This document shows positions 34,674 to 44,422 of a stretch of 64,000 bases of DNA, piece by piece. The notes beneath the pieces were generated by a model. It was not told the DNA's origin and did not search any database. It was given only the letters and a program-made list of their open reading frames with translations. Origin of the DNA: Cohnella sp. OV330 (GTDB taxonomy: Bacteria; Bacillota; Bacilli; Paenibacillales; Paenibacillaceae); NCBI RefSeq assembly GCF_900112065.1, contig NZ_FOKE01000005.1, forward strand, positions 463,521-527,520, read 5' to 3'. Within the stretch, counting starts at the first letter, position 1; the number at the start of each line of letters is the position of its first letter. Made by a program: the position numbers and the translations under genes.

Positions 34674-36761
34674 TTACTGTACGACTTTTACGTCGTCGAT
34701 CCGGGCTGTACTGGACACCATGCGAATGCCGATTTTGCCAGCCGCCAGCGCCGATGAATCCGTCCATTGGACAAGCTGAACGCCATCTACGAAGCCGGTT
34801 ATGGAAGGACCGGCGACGTTCACCTTCATCGCCGCCCATTGACCGGGGTTGACCACGCAGCTGGCACTGCTAACGAGCGTCATGGTGCCTCCGCTTTTCT
34901 TATACAGCTCGGCCTTGTCCCCACTGTCGTTCAAGCGGAACAAATAGTAATTGGCATTGTCTGCGTACCGGAATAGCAGTCCTGCATTGCCGTAAGTCGT
35001 AAGCAGCTTGACTCGCGCCGAATACGTATAATTACTCCAGGTTCCGTTGCCCTTATAAGCCACCGCTTCACCGGCTGGCGTATTTTGCGATAGCGTCAGA
35101 CTTCCATCCATCGCCGTCCCCCAGGAGCCGCCGGAGACCGTCCAATCGCTGATATCACTGTCTTCAAAGTCGTCGGACAGAAGCGTCACCGGCGGCGTAA
35201 CCGAGCCAGGGTATTCGAAGGCCCCTATGTCCGGTGCTCCATTGTACAGTGCGTTTCCATAAAAGTCCTTGCCGCCGTTATTGGCAACCGCCGTTCCTGC
35301 ATGGATCAGAGGAGACGTCGACAGAAGCTTGTACCCGTCCGCCGTGGCGCGGCCAGTAGCGGTATTCGGACTTACGAATTGCGGGTTGCCTACGATTTTG
35401 TTCGGATCGCTTGGCACGCTGGCGTTCAAGCCGTAGAAGCTGTTATGATCGTAAGTCATTCTAGGGCTATTGGTATATTGTCCGCTTGCTCCGTTGTAGA
35501 AAATATTGTTCGTATAATAAGCCATCCCGGTGTCGCTGGCATGCGTCAGCGCCCGGTTCTGCGTTCCGGAGCGGTAAATAACGTTGTTGTAAACGTAAAG
35601 ATTGCCTCCGCCGTTAACCAGGTTAAATGCGCCGTTGCCGTCGAGGTCATTTTGACTGATATTGTAGCGGAACGTGTTGTCGTTCGTATTGTTCATCACG
35701 AGCAGCGTGCCGCCCTGATTGTTGTGGCTGTAATTGTATTGGTAAACGCTTCCCGTTACCTGAATGTCAAAATCCCACGGTTGACCGTCGCCTTCAAGCT
35801 TGCGGGTATCGAATGCCTCGTTGTATTGAAACACCGCTCCCGTCGTATAGTACGCCCACTGTGCCGCGACTACGGCAATGTGGTCTAAATAACTCACGAT
35901 GCCGGTGTTCACGTTGCAAGCGTTACCTATCGCATTGGTTGTATTGTACTCAATGAGGGGCGCTGCGGCAGCCCGAACGAGGATACCGTCACGATGAATT
36001 TTCTCCACATAGTTGCCGCGGATGACGACATTCTTGAATGCGTCGTACTTATGCGCCCAACCGCTGTTCGAGAACGCATCCGTCATCGTCTGAATGCCCG
36101 TATCCGCAACGTTGACGACCGTGTTATTCTCGATCAGAATGTCGTCCCAGGTGCTCTCGACGGACGTATTCGATCCTCTGGCATGGAAATTGATGCCTCC
36201 CGTACGGCGATCGGTGCCGAACACGTCATGAATGTCGATGTTCTTGATATAAATATGTCTGAAATTCCCGGCACCGGTCCCCTCACCTACGACAAGAACG
36301 CCGCTTCGCCTCATGTCGGTCGGCTGCTCTCCGCTCGTGATTTCCAGATTATTGATCTCCCAGTAGGATACGTTGCGCAGACGAACGCCGAATCCTTCTC
36401 CGTTTACGCTCGTATTGCCGAAATGGATCATCGGTTTGGAACCGCTTCCATATCGATCCACGACAATAGGGCTTCCGCCTACTCCCGAGCCCTTCAGGTC
36501 TAAATATTGATTGCTCCACACGCCTCCGGCTTTAAGCAAAATGCGGTCTCCCGGTGCGAAAGTTACCGCGTTCACCTTGCCGAGCGTCTTCCATGCCGAC
36601 GATTCACTCGTTCCCGAAGCGTTGTCGTCGCCCTGCGCGGCGTCCACGTAATACGTCGTGCCCGCTGCCATGGCAACCGGTGACACGCCCGGCATCAGAC
36701 TCGCCAGCAGAAGGCAAGCAAAAACAAGCAAAGGCAGTACCGCTTTTCTTCGTTTCTCCAT
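34674..36761 (-). CDS. Secreted right-handed beta-helix enzyme with C-terminal LamG-like domain
   Basis: 695 residues. Signal peptide in residues 1-32 (KRRKAVLPLLVFACLLLASLM, AMAA/G). From TTYYVDAAQGDDNASGT the beta-helix of the right-handed parallel type begins, with coil patterns such as IYIKNIDIHDVFG, ILIENNTVVNVADTGI, VVIRGNYVEKIHRDGI. The last about 180 residues (LLSDDFEDSDISDWTVSGGSW ...) form a jelly-roll of the LamG / family-16-like type that binds carbohydrate. It resembles polysaccharide lyases or chondroitinase B-like enzymes. ATG has AAAGGAGGA 10 bases upstream. In a locus with YesMN and a sugar ABC transporter. Confidence 0.8.
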   Translation of the reverse strand: MEKRRKAVLPLLVFACLLLASLMPGVSPVAMAAGTTYYVDAAQGDDNASGTSESSAWKTLGKVNAVTFAPGDRILLKAGGVWSNQYLDLKGSGVGGSPIVVDRYGSGSKPMIHFGNTSVNGEGFGVRLRNVSYWEINNLEITSGEQPTDMRRSGVLVVGEGTGAGNFRHIYIKNIDIHDVFGTDRRTGGINFHARGSNTSVESTWDDILIENNTVVNVADTGIQTMTDAFSNSGWAHKYDAFKNVVIRGNYVEKIHRDGILVRAAAAPLIEYNTTNAIGNACNVNTGIVSYLDHIAVVAAQWAYYTTGAVFQYNEAFDTRKLEGDGQPWDFDIQVTGSVYQYNYSHNNQGGTLLVMNNTNDNTFRYNISQNDLDGNGAFNLVNGGGNLYVYNNVIYRSGTQNRALTHASDTGMAYYTNNIFYNGASGQYTNSPRMTYDHNSFYGLNASVPSDPNKIVGNPQFVSPNTATGRATADGYKLLSTSPLIHAGTAVANNGGKDFYGNALYNGAPDIGAFEYPGSVTPPVTLLSDDFEDSDISDWTVSGGSWGTAMDGSLTLSQNTPAGEAVAYKGNGTWSNYTYSARVKLLTTYGNAGLLFRYADNANYYLFRLNDSGDKAELYKKSGGTMTLVSSASCVVNPGQWAAMKVNVAGPSITGFVDGVQLVQWTDSSALAAGKIGIRMVSSTARIDDVKVVQ

Positions 36762-36882
36762 TCGCCATCGTTCCTCCTTTTTTACAGGGCGTTCGAACCT
36801 TTTCCCCGTAGCTTCATCATAAGTGGAAACGCGTGTCGAGCGCGTACAATCTCATTGCCTGTTGAAGTGCAAAGTTTTGACT

Positions 36883-38496
36883 TTATTCCTCCGTCTCTCT
36901 GGAGCTATTGTTCTGGAACTTATATTCGCTCGGGCTATTGCCGCTGTATTTTTTGAACACTTTGGAAAAATAGGCGCGATTGGAGAAGCCGAGCGTGTAC
37001 GCCACGTTTTCCACCGTTTCATTCGGCTGGCTGAGCATCGTAATCGCCATATTCATCTTGTATTGGTTGACGTAATCGGTAAAATTGACGCCTGTCATCT
37101 TTTTGAAATATCTCGAGAAATAACTCGCATTCAGATGCAGGTGATTCGCCATTTCCAAGGAGGAGACCATGCGGTCGATATGTTCGTCGAGGAACCGGTC
37201 GATCTCCTGCAGCCGAATCTCTTTTTCCTGACCGGATACCGGCGCCAGCGTATGCTGTCTCCATAGATTCCGCAGCTCCCGCTTGGTTAATTGCGCGGCT
37301 TCCTCGACGTGTACGGCCTGTCCCAACAGAATGAAGAAGCGGCTCTCGGCGATGCCTTTCGATTCGAACACCATGTGACGGACGAGGTCGCCGCAAATTT
37401 CTTTGACCACCCGCGGCAGGAGTCTCTCGGCGACGACCTGCTGAATCCAAGGATTGATGGCCATATCGATCCATGCGGCATTGCCTTCCTCGAGTGCCAG
37501 CGACAGCAGGCTTCGTTCTTTTTCCCATCCCCGCTCCGGCATTTGCCGGAATCCTCCCGATTGTCCCACGACGGTAATTGCCGATGCCTCCGGATTGCTC
37601 TCGTAGAAGAGGTTGTCCCGGCGGTCGCTCAGCGTTTTATAGACGGTATCGAATTTCTGCAGCGGCACGGTCTGCTCCGCATAAAACCCTCTCACCTTGA
37701 TTTTCAAATAGTGATCCGCCTTAGCGCGTACCGATTCCATGAAATCGATCAGCGGTTGATAAGAAGCATCAGGGCCGGTCACATTCCAAACGAGATAAAT
37801 CCCCGATTCCTGCATTAAAATCGGCGTAATCGCCCCATGCGCCGCGGATAATTCCATGGCAATATTGTTCACTGCGAAATGAATCAGGCGTACATCCGCG
37901 TAGCCGTAGCGCTCGATCAAGGAAGCGGCGTCGACATGTAAGAAGCCTTGGCGGAAATAAGGAAGCTTCCAGGAGATGCCAAGGCGTTCGCCTAATACGA
38001 GCATCTGAGCGGCATCGATTCCAGGAGACAGCAATTGCGCCAGCAAGCTTTGCAGCAGCACCTCTTTGTTGCGTTCGACGGTCTGCCGGAGCGAATATCG
38101 TTCCAGCAGCTCCTCTCTGTTGCGAAATCGATTTTCCGCTTTCCGCAGACTTGTCCTGAGCTGATCGATCGATAACTCATCCTTGATGAGATAATCGTCG
38201 GCCTCGAGCTGGAACGCCCGTTTGGAATATCGGAAGTCTTCATAGCAGGTCAGGAATACAAGCCGGACCTCCGGCTTGGCCATCCGGAACGCTTCGGCGA
38301 GCTCGAATCCATCCATGCCCGGCAGACCGATGTCGACGATGACGACGTCCGGCAGCGTCTCATGAAAATCCTCAAGCGCCCGATCGCTGCTGGAAGCCGA
38401 AGCCACGAGCTTCAGCTCGATATCGAGAGATTCCAGCAAATACGCCACATACTCAAGCATCGGGACATCGTCATCGATCAGCATGACCTTCATCAT
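36883..38496 (-). CDS. YesN-type response regulator with AraC DNA-binding domain
   Basis: 537 residues. Receiver domain with acidic triad DDD near residue 8-10, the phosphoacceptor in VVIVDIGLPGMDG (about Asp 56) and Lys in YLIKDEL (about 105). A large helical middle part follows, and two AraC helix-turn-helix motifs lie at the C-terminus (MVSSLEMANHLHLNASYFSRYF and VENVAYTLGFSNRAYFSKVF). Overlaps the histidine kinase gene by 26 bases, so it is translationally coupled. Probably activates the ABC transporter and the beta-helix enzyme gene. A M-M start; the second Met is equally possible. Confidence 0.9.
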   Translation of the reverse strand: MMKVMLIDDDVPMLEYVAYLLESLDIELKLVASASSSDRALEDFHETLPDVVIVDIGLPGMDGFELAEAFRMAKPEVRLVFLTCYEDFRYSKRAFQLEADDYLIKDELSIDQLRTSLRKAENRFRNREELLERYSLRQTVERNKEVLLQSLLAQLLSPGIDAAQMLVLGERLGISWKLPYFRQGFLHVDAASLIERYGYADVRLIHFAVNNIAMELSAAHGAITPILMQESGIYLVWNVTGPDASYQPLIDFMESVRAKADHYLKIKVRGFYAEQTVPLQKFDTVYKTLSDRRDNLFYESNPEASAITVVGQSGGFRQMPERGWEKERSLLSLALEEGNAAWIDMAINPWIQQVVAERLLPRVVKEICGDLVRHMVFESKGIAESRFFILLGQAVHVEEAAQLTKRELRNLWRQHTLAPVSGQEKEIRLQEIDRFLDEHIDRMVSSLEMANHLHLNASYFSRYFKKMTGVNFTDYVNQYKMNMAITMLSQPNETVENVAYTLGFSNRAYFSKVFKKYSGNSPSEYKFQNNSSRETEE

Positions 38497-40222
38497 GATT
38501 ATCGGTCTCCTTTCCGATCGCGATCGGGATGTAAAAGGTAAAGATCGTACCGCCGCCTTCGCGAGCCGCTGCCTTCAGCCGCGCCTGATCCCCGTACAGC
38601 ACTTGCAGTCGGCGTGCCGTGTTGACTAGGCCTACGCCTTTCTCTGGCTGCGACGGCAGCTCGTCCCCCAACCCGAGCATCCTCCGGTTCAAACGGGTGA
38701 GGTTCTCCTCGCTGACCCCCCGGCCGTTGTCTCCGATGGCGATCACCAGCATGCGATCATGAACCGCGGCGCTCAGATCGATGGTCGGATTTTCCGGCCG
38801 GGCGGACAATCCGTGTTGGATCGCGTTCTCGACGATGGGCTGCAGAAGCAGCCTCGGCAGCTCGATCGATTCCGTTCCTTCTCCTAACTCGTAATCGAAC
38901 GCAATGCGCATCCGGTTGCGAATTTGCATGACCTGCACATAGCTTCCCAGCACCTTGCACTCTTCGGCCAGCTTAAGCGGTTCGTCGATATGAACGTAGG
39001 CTCGCAGCAGCTTCATCAATGCGTCGATCATCGTTCCGTGCGGCTCGTCTCCGCTGAGCAGCAAGCTGACTTTGATCGAATTGAGCGTGTTCAGCAGAAA
39101 ATGCGGCCGAATCTGCGCGGCCAACGCTTTAAGCTCCAGCAGGCTTTTCTCCTCCTGCTCGCTTTCCACCTTTTGCAGCAGTCCGTTGATGTCGTCCAGC
39201 ATCTGGTTGAACGCGGCGGACAGAACGGCCACCTCGTCTTTGCCTTTCACGGGAATACGAACATCGCGCTTGCCCCCGACGTACTGCTTGACACTGAGTC
39301 GCAGCATGCTGATGGGTCTGTTGATATGGCCCGCCCAGAACAGGGACAGGATGAGGAACGCGAAGAAAAACAAGCCCACCAACGATAGGGACACCAAAAA
39401 CTCCCGGTTAATCTGGCTGTCGATAAACGTTCGAGGCATCTTGCTGGTGAGTTCCCAGCCCGTCTTCGGTATGGAAACCCTTGTCGTCAGCATGCCGCCG
39501 GAATCCGCGGGCACGCGCTTGCCTTTAACGGCAATGATCTCGCCCGACCGGTCGGCGAGCGTGAAACTCATGTCGGGATTGCCGGTGTCCAGCAAGCCGT
39601 GGAAATACGATTGAGGAATCCCGACGAACATGGTCGCCAGCTTCTCGCGATTGCGCGGATCGACGATATAGCGGGCTGCATAATAGTAGTCCGGAGCGAC
39701 GTCAGCCTCGCCGGAAGCAAACCATTGCAGTGCAGTCGTTTCCTTCTCATCCAGTCGACTGCTTTCCCGCAAAAAGGACGGCGGCAGCGCAGAGAATACG
39801 GGAACGGATTTATCGCCCATGATCATTCGGTTTTTCTTATTTACGATCATCATCTTCAAGTTGGCATCCGCCGATTGCATCAACAACAGATCGGCCACGG
39901 AATCGAGCCGCATGTAAGATTGAAAAGTCGCGAAATCGGCAAAGCTTTCGGCATCCTTCAGATGCCGAAAGCTTTCCAAAATATCCGGATTGTACGTTTG
40001 GGAGAAATATACCGATGCGAAGGAGATGCTGTCGATCGTCTTATCCAGTTGATTCGCAATGACCGTCAGCGTTTCTTCGTTGGAACGGGCAAGCTTGTCG
40101 CTTACGTTCTGCTTAACCGAAGAATAAGCCCAAAAGGTTACGGCAATAAACGGCAAGAGGATAAGCATCAGGAACGAGAACTGCATTTTGCGGTGAAACG
40201 AAAATCGGCTTAACCATTCCAT
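38471..40222 (-). CDS. YesM-type sensor histidine kinase
   Basis: About 583 residues. An N-terminal helix (FSFLMLILLPFIAVTFWAYS), an extracellular sensor domain of about 240 residues, a second helix near residue 265-290, then HAMP, the histidine box LKALAAQIRPHFLLNTLNSI (phosphorylated His), the N-box LLLQPIVENAIQHGL and G-box GDNGRGVSEENL. The longest frame starts at a TTG 12 bases earlier; the ATG at 40222 is a reasonable start, but no strong ribosome binding site stands near either. Confidence 0.9.
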   Translation of the reverse strand: MEWLSRFSFHRKMQFSFLMLILLPFIAVTFWAYSSVKQNVSDKLARSNEETLTVIANQLDKTIDSISFASVYFSQTYNPDILESFRHLKDAESFADFATFQSYMRLDSVADLLLMQSADANLKMMIVNKKNRMIMGDKSVPVFSALPPSFLRESSRLDEKETTALQWFASGEADVAPDYYYAARYIVDPRNREKLATMFVGIPQSYFHGLLDTGNPDMSFTLADRSGEIIAVKGKRVPADSGGMLTTRVSIPKTGWELTSKMPRTFIDSQINREFLVSLSLVGLFFFAFLILSLFWAGHINRPISMLRLSVKQYVGGKRDVRIPVKGKDEVAVLSAAFNQMLDDINGLLQKVESEQEEKSLLELKALAAQIRPHFLLNTLNSIKVSLLLSGDEPHGTMIDALMKLLRAYVHIDEPLKLAEECKVLGSYVQVMQIRNRMRIAFDYELGEGTESIELPRLLLQPIVENAIQHGLSARPENPTIDLSAAVHDRMLVIAIGDNGRGVSEENLTRLNRRMLGLGDELPSQPEKGVGLVNTARRLQVLYGDQARLKAAAREGGGTIFTFYIPIAIGKETDNHDEGHADR

Positions 40223-40302
40223 GGCATCGATCAACCACCCGAAATCCCATAATACGCTTTATTATAGCTTATCCCAGGCCGACTCCCCGTCCGTTAACCG
40301 CT

Positions 40303-41658
40303 TTATTTGTTCGCATCGACCACTTTTTTCACTTCATTTGTCATCGTCGTCTTCACTTCATCGAAATTGAGGTGATTCAACATATAACTGGAGAAGCCGT
40401 TCTCCACGATCGTTTTCAATTCGGATCCATAAGGCACGCTGAACGCGTTCGGCACTTTGATGCGCGGATCGAACAACGTCTTGGTCAACGATTCGGTGTC
40501 GATCAGATTCTGATTATCTTTGAAAAAGTCTTTGATCAGCGCGGCTCCATCGGCACCTTTGTAGGCGGGAACTTCGTTCGTGTACTTGGAAGATTCCTTC
40601 GACATCCATCTCACGAAGTCGTACGCCGCTTCCTTATGCTTCGATTTTGCGCCGATCGCAAGCGGAGCGCCGGAAATGTTGGTCATGCCGACTTCTTGCG
40701 AATCGACGGATCGCGGAATCGGCGCGTATACCATCTGGAAGTCGTGCGGGAACTTTTGCAGGTTCAAGCCGGCTCGCACGACATAGCTAGGCACCGCCAG
40801 CATGCTGGCATTGCCGGCAAAAAACTGCTGCAGGACATGGTAGTTGGATGCCAGCACATCCGCATAAGGCTCTACGCTCTTGTCCTTCTCCTCCATCTCG
40901 CGACGCAGTTCGAAGAAGTACTTGAAGGAAGGATCGTCGAAGTTCGGGTTCAAGTCGGCATCCAATTGCGGATTAGGGCGTTCGGTATAAGCGATGACGT
41001 TGGCATATTCGCCCCAAGTGTGGAAGTACGTCCCGTAATGTCCGTCCACCGTCAGCTTCTTGGCATAATCGCGGAAGTCATCCCAAGTCCATCCCATCTC
41101 GGGAAGCTTAAGACCCGCCTTCTCAAGATGCTCCCGATTGAATACGGTGAGCCATTGCGTCGAGCTCGTCAAGAGACCGTAAATTTGATTATCGAACTTA
41201 ACTAACTTTGTATATTCGTCTTCCGGGTTTACCTTTTCTTTGTCAAAATACGCGTTCAGCGGCTCCACGACGCCCCTCGACGCCCGTTCAAGCACTTCGT
41301 CTTCATTGCCGGTCATGAACACGTCAACGACTTCGCCGCTTCCGATCATAATGTCCAATTTTTTCACAAAATCCGTACTGTTGCTGTTCTGTACGAGCGA
41401 GACGTATTCGACTTCCACTTTGTCCTGCGATTGATTGTACGCCTGAACGGCCTTATAAGTCGGCTCATCCGGATTGTTCGCTTTAAACGTATAGAATTTG
41501 ATCTGTTCTTTGTCGGCCGCCTGCCCGCTTGCCGTGGATGCATTCGTCCCGGAAGCATTTGTCCCGGATGCGTTATTGCCGTTGTTGCTTCCGCATGCGG
41601 CCATGGAGAGAACCACGAGCAGACTCGTTGCCCACAATGCTGTTTTCTTCAAAATCAT
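40303..41658 (-). CDS. ABC sugar-binding lipoprotein (CUT1 family)
   Basis: 451 residues. The lipoprotein signal is clear: KKTALWATSLLVVLSMAAC with lipobox SMAAC, then a Gly/Asn/Ser linker. The rest is an extracellular solute-binding protein of family 1. ATG at 41658 has AAAGGGGGAA upstream; the longer frame is rejected. It is followed by the YesM gene 80 bases downstream and preceded by the two permeases, the order permease-permease-binding protein-YesM-YesN. Confidence 0.9.
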   Translation of the reverse strand: MILKKTALWATSLLVVLSMAACGSNNGNNASGTNASGTNASTASGQAADKEQIKFYTFKANNPDEPTYKAVQAYNQSQDKVEVEYVSLVQNSNSTDFVKKLDIMIGSGEVVDVFMTGNEDEVLERASRGVVEPLNAYFDKEKVNPEDEYTKLVKFDNQIYGLLTSSTQWLTVFNREHLEKAGLKLPEMGWTWDDFRDYAKKLTVDGHYGTYFHTWGEYANVIAYTERPNPQLDADLNPNFDDPSFKYFFELRREMEEKDKSVEPYADVLASNYHVLQQFFAGNASMLAVPSYVVRAGLNLQKFPHDFQMVYAPIPRSVDSQEVGMTNISGAPLAIGAKSKHKEAAYDFVRWMSKESSKYTNEVPAYKGADGAALIKDFFKDNQNLIDTESLTKTLFDPRIKVPNAFSVPYGSELKTIVENGFSSYMLNHLNFDEVKTTMTNEVKKVVDANK

Positions 41659-41766
41659 TTCCCCCTTTAGTGGATGCTGCAAGCTCATTATACAGCCCTT
41701 GATATGCCTATACCGTCTACAGAATTGAGTTGTTTGCGTATACATTTTTGACCTGCCAAGTGCCGA

Positions 41767-42603
41767 TCATCCTTTGACCCCGCCGATCGCAATTCCGTTT
41801 ATCACCTGTTTTTGCAGCAGGAGGAACAGCACGATCAACGGTACGATCGCCGCTACGGAAGCCATCATCATCACCGCGATTCGCGTGCCGAATTCTTCCT
41901 GGAAAAATTGCATGCCTAGCGGAATCGTGAATAGCTTCGTCGAATTCAGCATGATGAGCGGCCCTTGATAATCGTTCCAGGTCCAGATGAATTTGATGAT
42001 GCCCACCGTCGCCAATATCGGCTTGCTCAAGGGGAGCATGACGTTCCAAAATACGCGGAAGAATCCCGCGCCGTCCAATTCCGCCGCTTCGAGCAAATCG
42101 TTATGGATGCCCGCCATGAATTGGCGCAGAAGGAATGAAAAATAGCTGGAGAATATCCCCATCAGAATCAGTGCGGTGTGCGTGTCGTACAGCCCTATTT
42201 CTTTAATCATAATATAACGAGGAACTAAAGTAGCCTGCTCCGGAATCATCATGAACGCGAGCATCAGGCTGAACACCAGTCCCCGGCCTTTGAATTCCAG
42301 TTTGGATAGCGCGTATCCGGCCATGGAAGAGATCAGGATCGTCGCCAGCGTGGAGATCGCCGCAATCTTGATCGAGTTCATATAGAATAAGCCGAAGGAG
42401 ACGTCGCCCAGCCATACCGCTTTGAAGTTTTCAACCAAATTCCATTCCTTCGGAATCCATTGAATCGGGAACGTCCACACATCCCGTTCCGTCTTGGCGG
42501 CGGCGGACAGCATCCAGAACAGCGGCAGCAGGAAAAATACGGATAATGCCGCAAAGAAAAGGGTCAAAATCAGCCTGCTTGTCTTAAGCCTAGTCAATAT
42601 CAT
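41767..42603 (-). CDS. CUT1 ABC transporter permease, MalG type
   Basis: 278 residues with six hydrophobic spans and the EAA loop (ELDGAGFFRVFWNVMLPLSKPI, about residues 188-209), which contacts the ATPase. Partner of the preceding permease. No ATP-binding subunit gene is in the operon, so it must use a shared one such as MsmX. 25 bases after the MalF-type gene. Confidence 0.93.
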   Translation of the reverse strand: MILTRLKTSRLILTLFFAALSVFFLLPLFWMLSAAAKTERDVWTFPIQWIPKEWNLVENFKAVWLGDVSFGLFYMNSIKIAAISTLATILISSMAGYALSKLEFKGRGLVFSLMLAFMMIPEQATLVPRYIMIKEIGLYDTHTALILMGIFSSYFSFLLRQFMAGIHNDLLEAAELDGAGFFRVFWNVMLPLSKPILATVGIIKFIWTWNDYQGPLIMLNSTKLFTIPLGMQFFQEEFGTRIAVMMMASVAAIVPLIVLFLLLQKQVINGIAIGGVKG

Positions 42604-42628
42604 CGCATGAGTTTCCTTTCATATGGCA

Positions 42629-43570
42629 CTAGTAATGGACTTTCCGGTTTTGCGAGATCCAGGTAATCGAAGTCACGAGCAGAATCATCAGGAACAGCGC
42701 CCACGACATGGCCGAAGCATACCCCATGCGGAAGCGCTCGAACCCTTCCTCATAAATCTGGTACACAATGACCGTGCTCGCGTAATTCGGGCCTCCGTTC
42801 GTCAAAAACTTAATCAGATCGAACACTTTGAAGGAAGAAATGGTGCTTGTGATCGCCAGAAAGAAAATCGTCGGCCCCAGAAGCGGAACGGTAATGCGCC
42901 TGAACTGCTGAATGCCGGTCGCGCCGTCGATTCTGGCGGCTTCGTACAGTTCTTCCGGAATGTTGGACATCCCTGCCAGAAAAATAATGATCTGATAGCC
43001 GAGAACCTGCCAGATATAGATGACCATAATCGCGATCAGCGAGAAGCTCGTATCGACCAGCCAGCGCGGCGGGTTAGACATCCCCATATCCATCAGCATT
43101 TGATTCAGCGGTCCCTTGGACGGGTGATAAAGCGCCTGCCATACGGCGGCAATCGCGACGGTCGAGCAAATATACGGAATAAAGAAGGCCACTTTAAAAT
43201 ACGTCTTCGCATACAGCTTTTTATGAATGAGCGCAGCCAGCACGATGCCGATCAGCATCGTGAGCGGTACTGTGCCGACCGTAAACCATACATTGTTCTT
43301 CAAAGCAAGGATAAAATGATCGTCCTTGAACAAGTTAACGAAGTTGTCCAGTCCGATAAACCGGATCGCCGACAAGCCGCCTACCAGGTTCCACTCCGTA
43401 AAACTGAGCACGAGACTGGAGATCAGCGGAAACAGAGAAAGGACGATCAGGCCGACGACTTCCGGCGCGATAAAGATCCACCCGGCCCATTGTTCTCGCC
43501 GCTTGCGCGTCCAATAGGTTTTTGGACGGACAGCCGCGACCGAATCGCGGGCAATCACTTGATCATTCAT
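42629..43570 (-). CDS. CUT1 ABC transporter permease, MalF type
   Basis: 313 residues with about six spans and the EAA loop (EAARIDGATGIQQFRRITVP, about residues 215-234). First gene of the transporter operon, preceded by GGAGGT, 8 bases before the ATG. A weak -10 (TACAAT) lies about 36 bases upstream of the ATG without a good -35, as expected for an activator-dependent promoter. Confidence 0.93.
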   Translation of the reverse strand: MNDQVIARDSVAAVRPKTYWTRKRREQWAGWIFIAPEVVGLIVLSLFPLISSLVLSFTEWNLVGGLSAIRFIGLDNFVNLFKDDHFILALKNNVWFTVGTVPLTMLIGIVLAALIHKKLYAKTYFKVAFFIPYICSTVAIAAVWQALYHPSKGPLNQMLMDMGMSNPPRWLVDTSFSLIAIMVIYIWQVLGYQIIIFLAGMSNIPEELYEAARIDGATGIQQFRRITVPLLGPTIFFLAITSTISSFKVFDLIKFLTNGGPNYASTVIVYQIYEEGFERFRMGYASAMSWALFLMILLVTSITWISQNRKVHY

Positions 43571-43678
43571 TTGCGCTTACCTCCAACTAAATATGTGGAT
43601 TCATTGTAGCAAGAGGCTTCGGACATTGCGGTACAGCCTTGCGACTCTTTGATGTGCATTATTTTGACCTTTCGGGCA

Positions 43679-43712
43679 TTAAAAAAAATCGGGACGCATC
43701 GCGCCCCGATTT
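43679..43712 (-). terminator. Terminator after the cyclase-family gene
   Basis: AAATCGGG (43686-43693) / CCCGATTT (43705-43712) with GCGC loop region; on the minus strand it is followed by eight T. 31 bases after the stop. Confidence 0.85.
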
Positions 43713-43743
43713 CTGCCTTGCCTATGTATTCAGTCGCCTTTAT

Positions 43744-44367
43744 TCAGTCGCCGATCAACAGCGCTCTTGCCGGCGCCGCATCGATCCCGGTCATCTTCAA
43801 CGGCGCTATGACGAGCCAATAAGAACCCGGCGCCACTTCCTTCAGGCGCACGCCTTCGACGATGACGACGCCTGCGCGCATCAGCGTGCGATGCGTCGGG
43901 TACTCCGCCTGCGACCGCTCGATGCCGAGCGCGTCCGTGGCGGCGACCGCAATGCCGATATCGGCCAGGTAGCGCGCCCCGTCTTCGCGCAGGAAGACGA
44001 AGTCCATCAGGAATTCCTCGCTGTACGAGCTGCTCGTCTTGAACAGCAGACGCTCGCCCTTCTGGATGTTAAAAGGAACGAGATCCTCCTTCGTAATCAA
44101 ATCCTTGACATGCGTCAGGTCAAGCACGCGCGCCGGTCCGACCAGCTGCTCCAGCGGGATCGTCTCGATCGTAGCGCCGCCCGCCAGCATGTGAAGAGGC
44201 GCATCCACGTGCGTGCCCGTATGAACGTTCATCGTCAGCAAGCTTTCATGCGGTTTGCCCTGATCGTGATTCTGTACGTTTTGAATGCTCGGTTTTTTGG
44301 CTTCGTAGTTTTTCCAGACCTGCATGCCTTCTTCGATCGTCATGCTGATGTCGTAGATGCGCGGCAT
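43744..44367 (-). CDS. Cyclase-family hydrolase (kynurenine formamidase-like)
   Basis: 207-residue metal-dependent hydrolase of the cyclase superfamily (KynB-like). The signature HTGTHVDAPLHML (about residues 49-61) supplies the metal ligands; DLTHVKD follows, and the end TGIDAAPARALLIG is typical. Could act on N-formylkynurenine or another cyclic amide; no tryptophan-pathway gene is close, so the substrate stays open. Monocistronic, with its own terminator. Confidence 0.87.
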   Translation of the reverse strand: MPRIYDISMTIEEGMQVWKNYEAKKPSIQNVQNHDQGKPHESLLTMNVHTGTHVDAPLHMLAGGATIETIPLEQLVGPARVLDLTHVKDLITKEDLVPFNIQKGERLLFKTSSSYSEEFLMDFVFLREDGARYLADIGIAVAATDALGIERSQAEYPTHRTLMRAGVVIVEGVRLKEVAPGSYWLVIAPLKMTGIDAAPARALLIGD

Positions 44368-44388
44368 CCGTTTTCTCCTCCTCCGAAT

Positions 44389-44419
44389 AAAGGCTGCCCG
44401 CGCAGGCGGGCAGCCTTTT
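44389..44419 (-). terminator. Terminator after zwf
   Basis: Perfect 13-bp stem AAAGGCTGCCCGC (44389-44401) / GCGGGCAGCCTTT (44406-44418), loop of 4; T-rich on the minus strand. 4 bases after the zwf stop. Confidence 0.85.
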
Positions 44420-44422
44420 ACA

